Shown here: positions 32,239 through 40,218 of the stretch, one piece after another | Numbering within the stretch: position 1 is the first letter of the stretch | Layout of the letters: each line of letters opens with the position of its first letter | DNA from: Candidatus Magnetominusculus dajiuhuensis | GTDB lineage: Bacteria; Nitrospirota; Thermodesulfovibrionia; Thermodesulfovibrionales; Magnetobacteriaceae | Direction: 5' to 3' | Length of the DNA stretch: 40,218 bases | NCBI GenBank assembly: GCA_015233465.1 | Contig: JADFXP010000021.1 | Span: 13,170-53,387 of the forward strand | The notes under the pieces: model-generated | Told to the model about the DNA's origin: nothing | What the model saw: the letters and a program-made list of their open reading frames with translations, nothing else | Databases searched by the model: none | Position numbers and translations under genes: made by a program

Positions 32239-33405
32239 TTAAACAAACACCACCTGTGGAATCTTAAACCCATTAAACTCTGAGGCATAAGGCAGAGTAT
32301 ACGCCCCTGCAGATAAGATTAATATTAAATCCCCAACCTGCGGTTCTTTGAGCTTTACATCTTTATCTATAACATCAAAGCTGTCGCAGCTTGGTCCTGT
32401 GAGAGTCCAACTGCTAAACTGCCCGTCTCTTTCATGTCCTTGTGCAATATAACTATATTTTATCCCTCCAACGCTCTCCATCAGACCATTAAACACCCCA
32501 ACATCTATATAACACCAAGCATTTCCTGACCTTTGGGCATGGCCAATTATGCTTGTTACAAATACCCCTGCATCCCCAACCATCGCCCTGCCGGGTTCCA
32601 TGTATATATCAATATCATTTGGAAACAATCTCTTAATTAATGTATTAATGCGGGCTTCAATATTCTCAATATGAACTACACTCTTTGTATATACTATCGG
32701 ATACCCTCCGCCAATATTTAAACACCTCATATTTATGCCTGCCTCAACTGCCTTAGCCCATAATATGCCAGCCTTATTTAACGCAGACTCCCAATTATTA
32801 ATGTTAGTACACTGCGAACCTACATGAAAGGTCATTCCAATAGGATTAAGCCCAGCCTTTTTTGCCTTTATTAATAGCGATAACGCATCATCAACTTCTA
32901 CGCCAAATTTCTTGCTTAAAGGCCATTCACTGCCTTCGTTTGGAACTATCAATCGCACATATACGCTGCACTTTGGCGCATATTTGACCAGCTTATCAAT
33001 CTCCGCCTCTGAATCAAATGCAAAATACTTTACGCCATATTCATAAGCCTTTTCAATAAACAATGGGGTTTTAACGGGGTTGCTGGTTATAATCCGTAAA
33101 CCCTCAACATTTAATTTCTCTAATTTAGCGAGTTCTCCGTCTGAGGCAATCTCAAATCCCAGATCTATTTTTGACAACTTCTCTAATATATCTATATTAT
33201 CATTTGCCTTAACTGCATAATAAACCTGTGCCCTTTCAATCCCAGAGCCTATTAATTTGGCATTTCTAATCATCTTCTCAGCGTCAAATAAAAGAATCGG
33301 GGTTTTTATGACATCTGTCTTATCAATAAAATCTATAACCTTTGAAAGCGTAGACCTTTCAATAAGCTTATAGTCATCATCACTTAAATTAAATTTTCTC
33401 TTCAT
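32239..33405 (-). CDS. Ornithine/lysine decarboxylase-type PLP enzyme (fold type III)
   Basis: A 388-residue enzyme from the ATG at 33405; a longer reading from 33453 would overlap tlyA by 65 nt. It belongs to the alanine-racemase-fold decarboxylases. VYYAVKAND holds the PLP lysine K66; FHVGSQ (H194), NIGGGYP, EPGRA (270-274) and GPSCDSFDVI with the catalytic Cys340 follow. The GPSCDSFD loop is typical of ornithine decarboxylases rather than DapF-pathway LysA, and speE is nearby, so putrescine formation is most likely; lysine or another basic amino acid remains possible. It overlaps the tlyA end by 17 nt, so the two are co-transcribed. Confidence 0.88.
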   Translation of the reverse strand: MKRKFNLSDDDYKLIERSTLSKVIDFIDKTDVIKTPILLFDAEKMIRNAKLIGSGIERAQVYYAVKANDNIDILEKLSKIDLGFEIASDGELAKLEKLNVEGLRIITSNPVKTPLFIEKAYEYGVKYFAFDSEAEIDKLVKYAPKCSVYVRLIVPNEGSEWPLSKKFGVEVDDALSLLIKAKKAGLNPIGMTFHVGSQCTNINNWESALNKAGILWAKAVEAGINMRCLNIGGGYPIVYTKSVVHIENIEARINTLIKRLFPNDIDIYMEPGRAMVGDAGVFVTSIIGHAQRSGNAWCYIDVGVFNGLMESVGGIKYSYIAQGHERDGQFSSWTLTGPSCDSFDVIDKDVKLKEPQVGDLILILSAGAYTLPYASEFNGFKIPQVVFV

Positions 33406-34150
33406 ATTTTCTTCTTCTTGCCTCATAAAATCCATATATAAAATATTCGACATTACCTTTTTGTCCTGTAATAGGACTTTGGCATATGCCCCTGACTTCT
33501 AACCCAATTTCTATAAAAAATCCTTTAATTCCTTCAACTGCGCTTGCGCGAATTTGTTCATCCCGAACAATTCCACCCTTACCTACCCTGCCCTTGCCAA
33601 CCTCAAATTGAGGTTTAATCAGAGCGATAATCTGCCCGCCTTCAGTCATAAATTTTAGAACACTTGGCATAACCTTTGTCAAGGATATAAATGAAACATC
33701 TATTACTACAAGGTTAATAGATTCCGTTATATTATCAGCGCTAAACTCTCTAATATTTGTTCGCTCAAATATAACCACCCTTTTATCATTACGTATACTC
33801 CAAGCAATCTGTCCATAACCAACATCTATGGCATATACTCTCTGCGCCCCACGCTTTAAAAGACAATCAGTAAATCCGCCAGTTGACACACCTACATCCA
33901 TACATATTAAGCCATCAATTGTAACATTAAATTCATTAATTGCGTAATCAAGTTTAAGTCCTCCTCTGCTGACAAACCCAATATCTTCTTGCGTTAACAC
34001 AATCTCCGATGACTCATCAACTAACTGGCCAGACTTAGTCACAGGAGTACCGTCTACCCTTACCTTATTACCCATAATAAGCGCCTTGCAGCGCTGCCTT
34101 GAAGAGCAAACCCCGCGCTCAAACATCAACAGATCAAGTCTTTTTTTCAA
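33389..34150 (-). CDS. tlyA: TlyA-family rRNA 2'-O-methyltransferase
   Basis: A 253-residue protein: S4 RNA-binding domain (about 3-62; LDLLMFERGVCSSRQRCKAL) followed by an FtsJ-like SAM methyltransferase (about 63-245). FVSRGGLKLD, MDVGVSTGGFTDCLL (SAM loop), VVIDVSFISL and LIKPQFEVGKG give the expected K-D-K-E type catalytic layout. In Mycobacterium TlyA methylates cytidines in 16S and 23S rRNA; the older name hemolysin A is misleading. It is divergent from the gene at 34276. Confidence 0.94.
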   Translation of the reverse strand: MKKRLDLLMFERGVCSSRQRCKALIMGNKVRVDGTPVTKSGQLVDESSEIVLTQEDIGFVSRGGLKLDYAINEFNVTIDGLICMDVGVSTGGFTDCLLKRGAQRVYAIDVGYGQIAWSIRNDKRVVIFERTNIREFSADNITESINLVVIDVSFISLTKVMPSVLKFMTEGGQIIALIKPQFEVGKGRVGKGGIVRDEQIRASAVEGIKGFFIEIGLEVRGICQSPITGQKGNVEYFIYGFYEARRRKYEEKI

Positions 34151-34275
34151 ATCCTTCCATCCATCAAAAAATCTCTCTATTTTATAGTATCATATAATTA
34201 ATAAATTATGTTAGAATGTAAGGTATTTCCTTAAAATTAGCAAAGGGAAAACTGTTTAAATTTAAAGATATTAAG

Positions 34276-35229
34276 ATGGTGATCGTGAATAGGGTGGAGA
34301 AGGTAATTAATAATATAAACAGATACTCAATAAACAGTCGAAAAAGTAAGGTATCACTTTCAAGTTTTTCTAAGCCTTATAGATTGGGTAACAGTTTTAG
34401 AGATTTCATAGATTCTCTTCCGCAGATGCTTTCTGCTGATGCGTTAAGAGACGCTGCCTCATCCATTATTGAGGCAAGGAAAAATGGAAAACCTGTAATC
34501 TTGGGTATGGGCGCTCATTCTATAAAACTTGGGCTTTCACCAATTATTATTGATTTAATTGTCAGTGGTATCATCAGCGCAGTTGCCGCAAATGGCGCCT
34601 GTATAGTACATGATTTTGAACTTGCATATGCTGGCATGACATCAGAAGACGTTAAGGAGGCAATATGTGATGGCAGCTTTGGGATGGCTTTAGAAACAGG
34701 AACTCTGCTAAATGCCGCTATTTCAGAAGGCGTTAAAAGGGGTCTTGGTATAGGGGCTTCTATTGGCAAGTTTATACATCAAAATCAAGACATGAAATAT
34801 AGAGAAATGAGTATATTTGGGACTTGTTATACACATAAAATTCCAGCAACTGTACATGTGGCAATAGGAACTGATATTATACATATGCACCCAGAGGCAG
34901 ACGGGGCATCTATTGGTGAAGGGAGTTTAAGAGATTTTCATCATTTAACATCTATAATCTCTAATCTTGATGGAGGAGTATTTATAAATCTTGGGTCAGC
35001 GGTAATTATACCAGAGGTATTTTTAAAGGCGCTGTCACTTGCAAGGAATTTAGAACATAAGGCTAAAAATTTTACGGCTATAAATATGGATTTTATCAAA
35101 CAATACAGAGCATCTGAAAATGTACTGCACAGACCAACTGGTAAGTCAGGAAAGGCAATAAATCTTATAGGTCATCATGAGATAATGCTGCCGCTTCTTG
35201 CTGCATTAATTATAGAGGGCAAAGGTTAA
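34276..35229 (+). CDS. Deoxyhypusine-synthase-like protein of unknown function
   Basis: A 317-residue protein of the DHS-like NAD-binding Rossmann superfamily. Recognisable parts are LGMGAHSIKLGLSPIIIDL (about 76-94), NGACIVHDFELAYAG, CDGSFGMALETG, and AIGTDIIHMHPEADGASIGE. It keeps nucleotide-binding glycines but I do not see the active-site lysine segment of true deoxyhypusine synthase, and bacteria generally lack eIF5A. It sits 6 nt before argD, and similar proteins occur next to arg genes in other bacteria, so a link to arginine or polyamine metabolism is possible. The start has a poor ribosome-binding site. Confidence 0.75.
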   Translation: MVIVNRVEKVINNINRYSINSRKSKVSLSSFSKPYRLGNSFRDFIDSLPQMLSADALRDAASSIIEARKNGKPVILGMGAHSIKLGLSPIIIDLIVSGIISAVAANGACIVHDFELAYAGMTSEDVKEAICDGSFGMALETGTLLNAAISEGVKRGLGIGASIGKFIHQNQDMKYREMSIFGTCYTHKIPATVHVAIGTDIIHMHPEADGASIGEGSLRDFHHLTSIISNLDGGVFINLGSAVIIPEVFLKALSLARNLEHKAKNFTAINMDFIKQYRASENVLHRPTGKSGKAINLIGHHEIMLPLLAALIIEGKG

Positions 35230-35235
35230 GAAAAA

Positions 35236-36435
35236 ATGGAAACAAAGAAGATTATTGAAGGCACTAATAAATATATTGCAAATACCTATAAACGGTTTCC
35301 TGTTGCATTTGTAAAAGGCAGGGGCATGACCCTTTACAGCATTGACGGTAAAGAATATACAGATTTTCTTGCTGGTGTAGCTGTAAATATACTTGGACAT
35401 TGTCATCCAAAGGTAGTAATTGCCATACAAAAACAGGCACAACGACTCATACATACATCAAATCATTATCATAATGAACACGCTGTAAAACTTTCGAGAC
35501 TGCTTTGCGACCATTCCTTTGCAGACAAGGTATTCTTTGCTAATTCTGGTGCAGAGGCTAATGAGGCAGCAATAAAGATTGCAAGAAAATACTCTACAAA
35601 ACATTATGGCGAAAAAAAATATGAGATCATAACTGCCCTTAACTCATTTCATGGACGTACTATGGGCGCGCTTTCAGCTACTGGGCAAGAAAAGTTTCAT
35701 CAAGGTTTTCAGCCTATGCTTCCAGGTTTTAAATATGTTGCATTTAATAATATAGATGCCCTAAAAGCAGCAACAAATGAATCCACTGCTGCAGTAATGC
35801 TTGAACCTATTCAAGGTGAAGGAGGGGTGAAGGTTGCCTCAAAGGAATATTTTCAGTTTGTGCGCAATCATTGCACAGAAAATAACATACTTTTAATACT
35901 TGATGAAATACAGACAGGTTTAGGACGCACAGGGAGATTCTTTGCATATGAACATTATGATATCGAACCAGATATATTAACTATAGCAAAGGCACTTGGG
36001 TCTGGAATACCAATATCAGCAATGCTGACAAGGGATAAGATAGCAGAGAGTTTTGACCAGGGCTCACATGGGGCAACCTTTGGAGGCGGGCATCTTGCGT
36101 GTGCCGCAGCTATTGCGTCTATTGAGACATTGCTTGAAGACGGTATATTACTTTCTGAATGCCGCAGACTTGGGGCATATTTTAAATCTGCGCTGCTTGA
36201 GATTCAAAAGAAATATCCAAATATAGTAGTAGAAGTAAGAGGAGAAGGACTGCTTTTAGGGATGGAACTTGTCAGGGAATGCAGCCAAGTAGCAATGGCT
36301 TGTTTTGAGCGGGGAATGCTGATAAATTGCACGGCAAATAATGTGCTGCGATTCTGCCCTCCACTAATAGTCACAGAAGAAGATATAGACAAGCTATGCG
36401 CAATATTAACAGAGATTATTGGGAGGTTATCATGA
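35236..36435 (+). CDS. argD: Acetylornithine aminotransferase
   Basis: A 399-residue class III PLP aminotransferase making N-acetylornithine (and possibly N-succinyl-diaminopimelate) from the semialdehyde and glutamate. FFANSGAEANEAAIKIAR (about 98-115) binds the PLP phosphate, LDEIQTGLGRTG holds the Asp for the PLP ring, and TIAKALGSGIP holds the Schiff-base lysine K252. Middle gene of a run from the DHS-like gene (6-nt gap) to argF (ATGA overlap). Confidence 0.95.
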   Translation: METKKIIEGTNKYIANTYKRFPVAFVKGRGMTLYSIDGKEYTDFLAGVAVNILGHCHPKVVIAIQKQAQRLIHTSNHYHNEHAVKLSRLLCDHSFADKVFFANSGAEANEAAIKIARKYSTKHYGEKKYEIITALNSFHGRTMGALSATGQEKFHQGFQPMLPGFKYVAFNNIDALKAATNESTAAVMLEPIQGEGGVKVASKEYFQFVRNHCTENNILLILDEIQTGLGRTGRFFAYEHYDIEPDILTIAKALGSGIPISAMLTRDKIAESFDQGSHGATFGGGHLACAAAIASIETLLEDGILLSECRRLGAYFKSALLEIQKKYPNIVVEVRGEGLLLGMELVRECSQVAMACFERGMLINCTANNVLRFCPPLIVTEEDIDKLCAILTEIIGRLS

Positions 36436-37391
36436 AGTCGTTGGGTAAGGGTTTCGACCCGTTTCAAAAAACCCATAAAAGAGATTTTTTGACTGTAAGC
36501 GATTTTACTCTTGTTGAAATAACAGATTTAATTGATCAGGCAATCTCGTTAAAAAAGTCACAGAGTGGAAATGATTATGCTCCGTTACGTGGGAAAGGTA
36601 TTGGACTGATATTTGAAGAGATCTCTACAAGGACAAGGGTATCGTTTGAAGTGGCGGTTTATCAACTGCATGGACAGCCTGTATTTCTAACTCCTACAGA
36701 TATTCAGCTAAGCAGAGGCGAGACCATAGCCGATACAGCACGCGTGTTATCAAGATACCTTGACGGCATAGTGTTAAGGACTTATAAACACAGCAGGGTA
36801 GAGGAATTTGCTGAAGCCTCAACAATCCCTGTGATTAATGGATTAACGGATAAACATCATCCATGTCAGGCGCTTGCGGATATGATGACTATAAAAGAGA
36901 AAAAAGGCAGATTCAAGGGTGTAAAACTTGCTTATATTGGTGACGGAAATAATGTTGCCAATTCATTGATAGAGATTTCATCAATACTTGGGGTAGAGAT
37001 TTCTATTGCATGCCCAACTGGATTTGAACCAGATGCTGAAGTCATAGAAAAATCGCGTAAAATAAATGGAAGCTGTATAAATATATTGCATGACCCAAAA
37101 GAGGCAGCCAAGGATGCAGATGTATTATATACAGATGTATGGATAAGCATGAGTGAAAAAGGAACGCAGCATGACAACAAAAGAGCAAAATTTAAAGGCT
37201 TTCAGATAAATGATGAATTAATTAGATTAGCAAAACAAGACGTAATAGCGCTTCACTGTCTTCCAGCACATAGAGGAGAAGAGATAACGGATTCAGTAAT
37301 GGACGGGCCGCACAGCGCTGTATTTGATTTGGCTGAAAACAGACTGCATACGCAAAAGGCTCTGCTTGCAAAGTTGATAAAAAATGGATAA
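36432..37391 (+). CDS. argF: Ornithine carbamoyltransferase
   Basis: Makes citrulline from ornithine and carbamoyl phosphate. The carbamoyl-phosphate loop STRTR (65-69), HPCQ (143-146) and HCLPAHRGEE near the C-terminus are all present; the last separates it from aspartate carbamoyltransferase. The ATG at 36432 is chosen: GGGAGG lies 5 nt upstream and the codon overlaps the argD stop as ATGA. An earlier in-frame start at 36396 would add 12 residues with no ribosome site. Length 319 is normal. Confidence 0.96.
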   Translation: MKSLGKGFDPFQKTHKRDFLTVSDFTLVEITDLIDQAISLKKSQSGNDYAPLRGKGIGLIFEEISTRTRVSFEVAVYQLHGQPVFLTPTDIQLSRGETIADTARVLSRYLDGIVLRTYKHSRVEEFAEASTIPVINGLTDKHHPCQALADMMTIKEKKGRFKGVKLAYIGDGNNVANSLIEISSILGVEISIACPTGFEPDAEVIEKSRKINGSCINILHDPKEAAKDADVLYTDVWISMSEKGTQHDNKRAKFKGFQINDELIRLAKQDVIALHCLPAHRGEEITDSVMDGPHSAVFDLAENRLHTQKALLAKLIKNG

Positions 37392-37410
37392 AGACTTGAA
37401 AGGGCGATAT

Positions 37411-37430
37411 CGTAGGGTATAAGCCCTACG
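37411..37430. terminator. Hairpin after argF
   Basis: CGTAGGG (37411-37417) and CCCTACG (37424-37430) form a perfect stem about 20 nt after argF. The following TATGTATGTATAAATT is AT-rich but not a T run. It may stop transcription from both sides. Confidence 0.45.
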
Positions 37431-37476
37431 TATGTATGTATAAATTGGAAGGGTCTTAGAAGGTTAAGAAATGAAG

Positions 37477-37743
37477 TTAAAGTTTACATTTAACCTTACA
37501 TCTAATATTTCTATCAATATTATAGAGTTCAGCCTGTAGACAAACCCCCGAAGGACTTCCTGAAATAAAATTTACCTTATCTTTCTCTCTCCAGCCAAAA
37601 CAAGTAGTTTGCGCTTCAAAAACTCTATTATTTATAACAAACGTCTTATCATCAGTTGCTTTTTGAATGACAAAAACTTCAGCTGCATTGACTATAGGAA
37701 CAGCAAGCAATAACATTAAAATGACCAATATGATTATCCGCAT
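37477..37743 (-). CDS. Small secreted four-cysteine protein
   Basis: An 88-residue protein that I do not recognise. Signal peptide at 1-20 (cleavage after VNA), then a short, probably beta-rich domain with cysteines at about 48, 68, 82 and 86 (TTCFGW, GVCLQAE, IRCKVKCKL). GGAGGAAGTC precedes the ATG, an excellent ribosome site. The 3' end has a truncated relative at 22588-22656, so the gene was once duplicated. Function unknown; two disulfides in the periplasm are plausible. Confidence 0.75.
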   Translation of the reverse strand: MRIIILVILMLLLAVPIVNAAEVFVIQKATDDKTFVINNRVFEAQTTCFGWREKDKVNFISGSPSGVCLQAELYNIDRNIRCKVKCKL

Positions 37744-37838
37744 GACTTCCTCCTTTATATTTTTATTATAAAAGTATTATAGCATAAAACAATCATAATA
37801 TTCTAATTAAGCTGTTTAAATCGTGGGATTTGATAGAT

Positions 37839-38029
37839 AAGACATCTGCACAACCTAAAAATTGGCGATATATGATTTTTTTAAAAATTCCCCTTTTTCA
37901 AAAGGGGTGGCAAACTGTAGGAATTACTAGGTATTTTAGCCCAGCGTAAAAACAAATACCCCGTCTGCTATGCATCCACCCCTTTCAAGAAAGGGGAATT
38001 AAAAAAACAAGTACTTGTGCAGAGGTCTT
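37839..38029. mobile_element. MITE-like element with 15-bp TIRs and a TAGAT target duplication
   Basis: AAGACATCTGCACAA (37839-37853) is matched by the reverse complement of 38015-38029 in 14 of 15 bases. TAGAT precedes the left end (37834-37838) and follows the right end (38030-38034). Inside lies a second pair of arms (37886-37910 and 37976-38000; 25 nt, three mismatches, AATTCCCCTTT...AAAGGGGTGG type). There is no open frame, so it would depend on a transposase elsewhere. The rest of 37744-38152 holds no gene. Confidence 0.85.
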
Positions 38030-38152
38030 TAGATATGTTCTTTCTTTTGCAAGATAATAAGATTTTTATAGTTCCATTTTGTTTACGTTTAATGTAGGCA
38101 TAAAGTATAATATCAGATAAAAATATCTCTACAATTTCAGAAGGGGAAGTAT

Positions 38153-40218
38153 ATGTATCTGTGTAGTGATTTATCCTTAAAATGTAACCTGCGCCTTAAG
38201 CATTTTCATGCTTATGTTAGTTTCGTTCAACTTTTATGTATTTTGATGATAATATTATATATTCCTAAACCTGTTTCTGCACTTGAACCAGTAGTAATAT
38301 CTGATAAAAACGCCGTATATCCGCTTGGGCGCTCACTTGAATATCTTGAGGATAAGGATAAAAAATGGACTATTAAAGATATATCTTCAAAGGAATTTGA
38401 CTCTAAATTTATAAAAAGTAATACAGATATTCCAAATATTGGCACAACGGCATCTGCTTATTGGGTAAGATTTAAGGTCAATAATAAAACTGATGAGATC
38501 AAGGATTGGCTCTTGGAAGTTGGGTTTCCTGTAATAGATATTGTTGAACTATATACCTTGAATAAAGGCGGAGAGTTTAACGTGATAAAGAGCGGAAATT
38601 TGATACCAGTAAATAAACGAGTGATTAAACATAGAAAGATAGCCTTTCCTATTGAACTTTCAAATGGAAAAGAAGAAATTCTTTATATGCGTTTTGAAGC
38701 TGAGACTGCAGATATTATTCTTGAGGTTAATCTAATGTCAAGGTACTCCTTTTTAGATAATAGCCGTAAAGATTATTATATTCAAGCCTTATTCTTTGGA
38801 TTTATTTTATCAATGATAATATATAATTTTTTTCTTTTTATTAATTTAAAAGACTTAGCGTATCTATATTATGTTTTATTTGAAAGCAGTTTATTAATAT
38901 TTCAGAATTTACTATTTGGTTTCTTTCAGGAGTTCATTACTCCTAACTTTGTTTTAACAGATGATATTCTTGTTTTTTGTGTTTTCGGATATAGCTCGCT
39001 TGGATTATTATTTACAAAAACATTTTTAGATACAAAGAAATTTAGCCCTAAGATAAATCAAGCTATCCTTCTTTTTTTATTTATATATTTAATTTTTTTC
39101 ATATCTTTTGAATTTTTTCATGGTACAATTAAAATTTATATGGTACAAATATCAGTCTTAATATTCGTTTCTACAGTGTTAATAGCATCCATTTCAAGTT
39201 TAATCTCAGGTAACAAAACAGCTAAATATTTTATAACAGCATGGCTCATTTTTTTATTTTCTGTTGTAATAAAAGATTTAATGTATCTAACTATACTTCC
39301 AAATATATTTTTAATTGAATATAGTGTACAATTTGGAACAATAATAGAAACAATCTTACTTTCCCTTGCCCTTGCCGATAGAATAAAGGTCATGCAGTCT
39401 GAAAATACAGAATTCAAATTAAAGGCAGAGACTGAGATTTCCAAAATTCAAAAATTAGAATCCTTAGCCCTGCTTGCAGAAGGCATGGCACATGATCTTA
39501 ATAATATCTTAACTGGTCTGTTTATGAAGGTTCAATTATCCGAACGAATTATCAAAAAAGACATTAACAAAGCAATTGAGTATTTGTCAGATGTCAAAAA
39601 TATCTTTCATATGGCTATAAACATCATTAATCGTCTTCAAACCTTTTCAAGGGGAGATGCCTTATTCATCAAACAAGAATCTCTTTCAACTCTCCTTTCT
39701 GAGGCAGGAAACCTTGTACTTTCAGGTTCTAACTCTCAATGTGAGGTAACAATCTTAAAAGACCTATGGGCAGTAGAATTTGACAAAACTCAGCTTAATC
39801 AGGTTATTACAAATCTTTTAATTAACGCTGACCAAGCAATGCCTAACGGCGGTAAGATTAATATTATTGCTGAAAATATCGAAAAGATTGACAATTCAAT
39901 ACCTTCTCTCACTAATGATAAATATATAAAAATCACTATAAAAGATAACGGCATTGGTATCTCAAAGGAAAACATCCATAAGATATTTGACCCCTTTTTT
40001 ACCACAAAAGAATCAGGTCAAGGACTTGGGTTAGCAATGTCATATTCAATAGTCAAAAAACATAAAGGTCATATTGAGGTAGAAAGTGAGGTAGGCAAAG
40101 GCACAAGTTTTTATATCTATCTCCCAGCAAGTGAATCTGAACAAATAGAGGAAGAACAGGAATTAATCCCAGATCAGTGGCAGTTATTAGGAAAGAGTAT
40201 TCTAATAATGGATGATAA
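38153..40218 (+). CDS. 7TMR-DISM hybrid histidine kinase, cut by the window end
   Basis: At least 688 residues with no stop before the window ends. A signal or anchor segment (about 22-44) precedes a periplasmic 7TMR-DISM extracellular domain (about 48-190; AYWVRFKVNN and similar), then seven TM helices (about 200-400). A coiled region leads to a kinase core: AHDLNNILTGL with phospho-accepting H447, NLLINADQAMP, DNGIGIS from D598, FDPFFTTKESGQGLGLAMSY. ILIMDD at 683-688 is the start of a receiver domain, so this is a hybrid kinase. GGGGAAG lies close before the ATG. The MITE-like element ends 123 nt upstream. Confidence 0.9.
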   Translation, partial: MYLCSDLSLKCNLRLKHFHAYVSFVQLLCILMIILYIPKPVSALEPVVISDKNAVYPLGRSLEYLEDKDKKWTIKDISSKEFDSKFIKSNTDIPNIGTTASAYWVRFKVNNKTDEIKDWLLEVGFPVIDIVELYTLNKGGEFNVIKSGNLIPVNKRVIKHRKIAFPIELSNGKEEILYMRFEAETADIILEVNLMSRYSFLDNSRKDYYIQALFFGFILSMIIYNFFLFINLKDLAYLYYVLFESSLLIFQNLLFGFFQEFITPNFVLTDDILVFCVFGYSSLGLLFTKTFLDTKKFSPKINQAILLFLFIYLIFFISFEFFHGTIKIYMVQISVLIFVSTVLIASISSLISGNKTAKYFITAWLIFLFSVVIKDLMYLTILPNIFLIEYSVQFGTIIETILLSLALADRIKVMQSENTEFKLKAETEISKIQKLESLALLAEGMAHDLNNILTGLFMKVQLSERIIKKDINKAIEYLSDVKNIFHMAINIINRLQTFSRGDALFIKQESLSTLLSEAGNLVLSGSNSQCEVTILKDLWAVEFDKTQLNQVITNLLINADQAMPNGGKINIIAENIEKIDNSIPSLTNDKYIKITIKDNGIGISKENIHKIFDPFFTTKESGQGLGLAMSYSIVKKHKGHIEVESEVGKGTSFYIYLPASESEQIEEEQELIPDQWQLLGKSILIMDD

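Overview
The window is AT-rich bacterial chromosome, mostly ordinary biosynthetic and housekeeping genes mixed with many intergenic repeats and a few accessory loci. The content points to a Gram-negative, flagellated, probably anaerobic or microaerophilic bacterium: a chemotaxis receptor behind a sigma-28-type promoter, futalosine-route menaquinone synthesis (mqnD), citramalate-route isoleucine synthesis, and an apgM-lysC pair. Gene content resembles Nitrospirota or Desulfobacterota-like lineages, but nothing here fixes the taxon.

Layout. 1-586: repeat-rich leader with a sigma-28 promoter. 586-5508: chemotaxis receptor, HDOD-GAF protein (minus) and a membrane-anchored TPR protein. 5509-6153: a cluster of palindromes with an exact 26-bp inverted repeat. 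6154-7750 (minus): RelE-type toxin-antitoxin pair and a DegT-family sugar aminotransferase. 7901-10115: cimA and trpF. 10155-10517 (minus): queF. 10685-13086: apgM-lysC, with a strong internal start inside lysC. 13128-16331: TPR-metallo-beta-lactamase fusion and an ADP-ribosylglycohydrolase. 16582-18285 (minus): PocR-PAS sensor kinase. 18461-21562: HIT protein, mqnD and a lytic transglycosylase; 21546-22406 (minus): nitroreductase-like protein.

22407-26278 is the main accessory stretch. It holds a short inverted-repeat element abutting a truncated copy of a small secreted-protein gene whose intact relative lies at 37477-37743, a Cys/His-containing secreted protein with two perfect palindromes upstream, an unknown secreted protein, and a remnant of a phage tail module: a tape-measure-like C-terminal motif followed by a frameshifted tail gene.

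26279-28684: gyrA. 28745-34150 (all minus): a four-helix heme-copper-oxidase-like protein, a TIGR02757 protein, speE with a small secreted protein, an AbrB/PIN toxin-antitoxin pair, an ornithine-decarboxylase-type enzyme, and tlyA. 34276-37391: a deoxyhypusine-synthase-like protein with argD and argF. 37477-37743 (minus): a small secreted protein. 37839-38029: a MITE-like element with 15-bp terminal inverted repeats and a TAGAT target duplication. 38153-end: a 7TMR-DISM hybrid histidine kinase, cut by the window edge.

Functional themes are aspartate-family and branched-chain amino acids (cimA, apgM, lysC), arginine and polyamines (argD, argF, decarboxylase, speE), and signalling. A dispersed family of GGGTTCAAAGGG-type elements sits between many operons, usually where terminators would be expected, and has added a tail to TrpF. 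No rRNA, tRNA or CRISPR array was seen.
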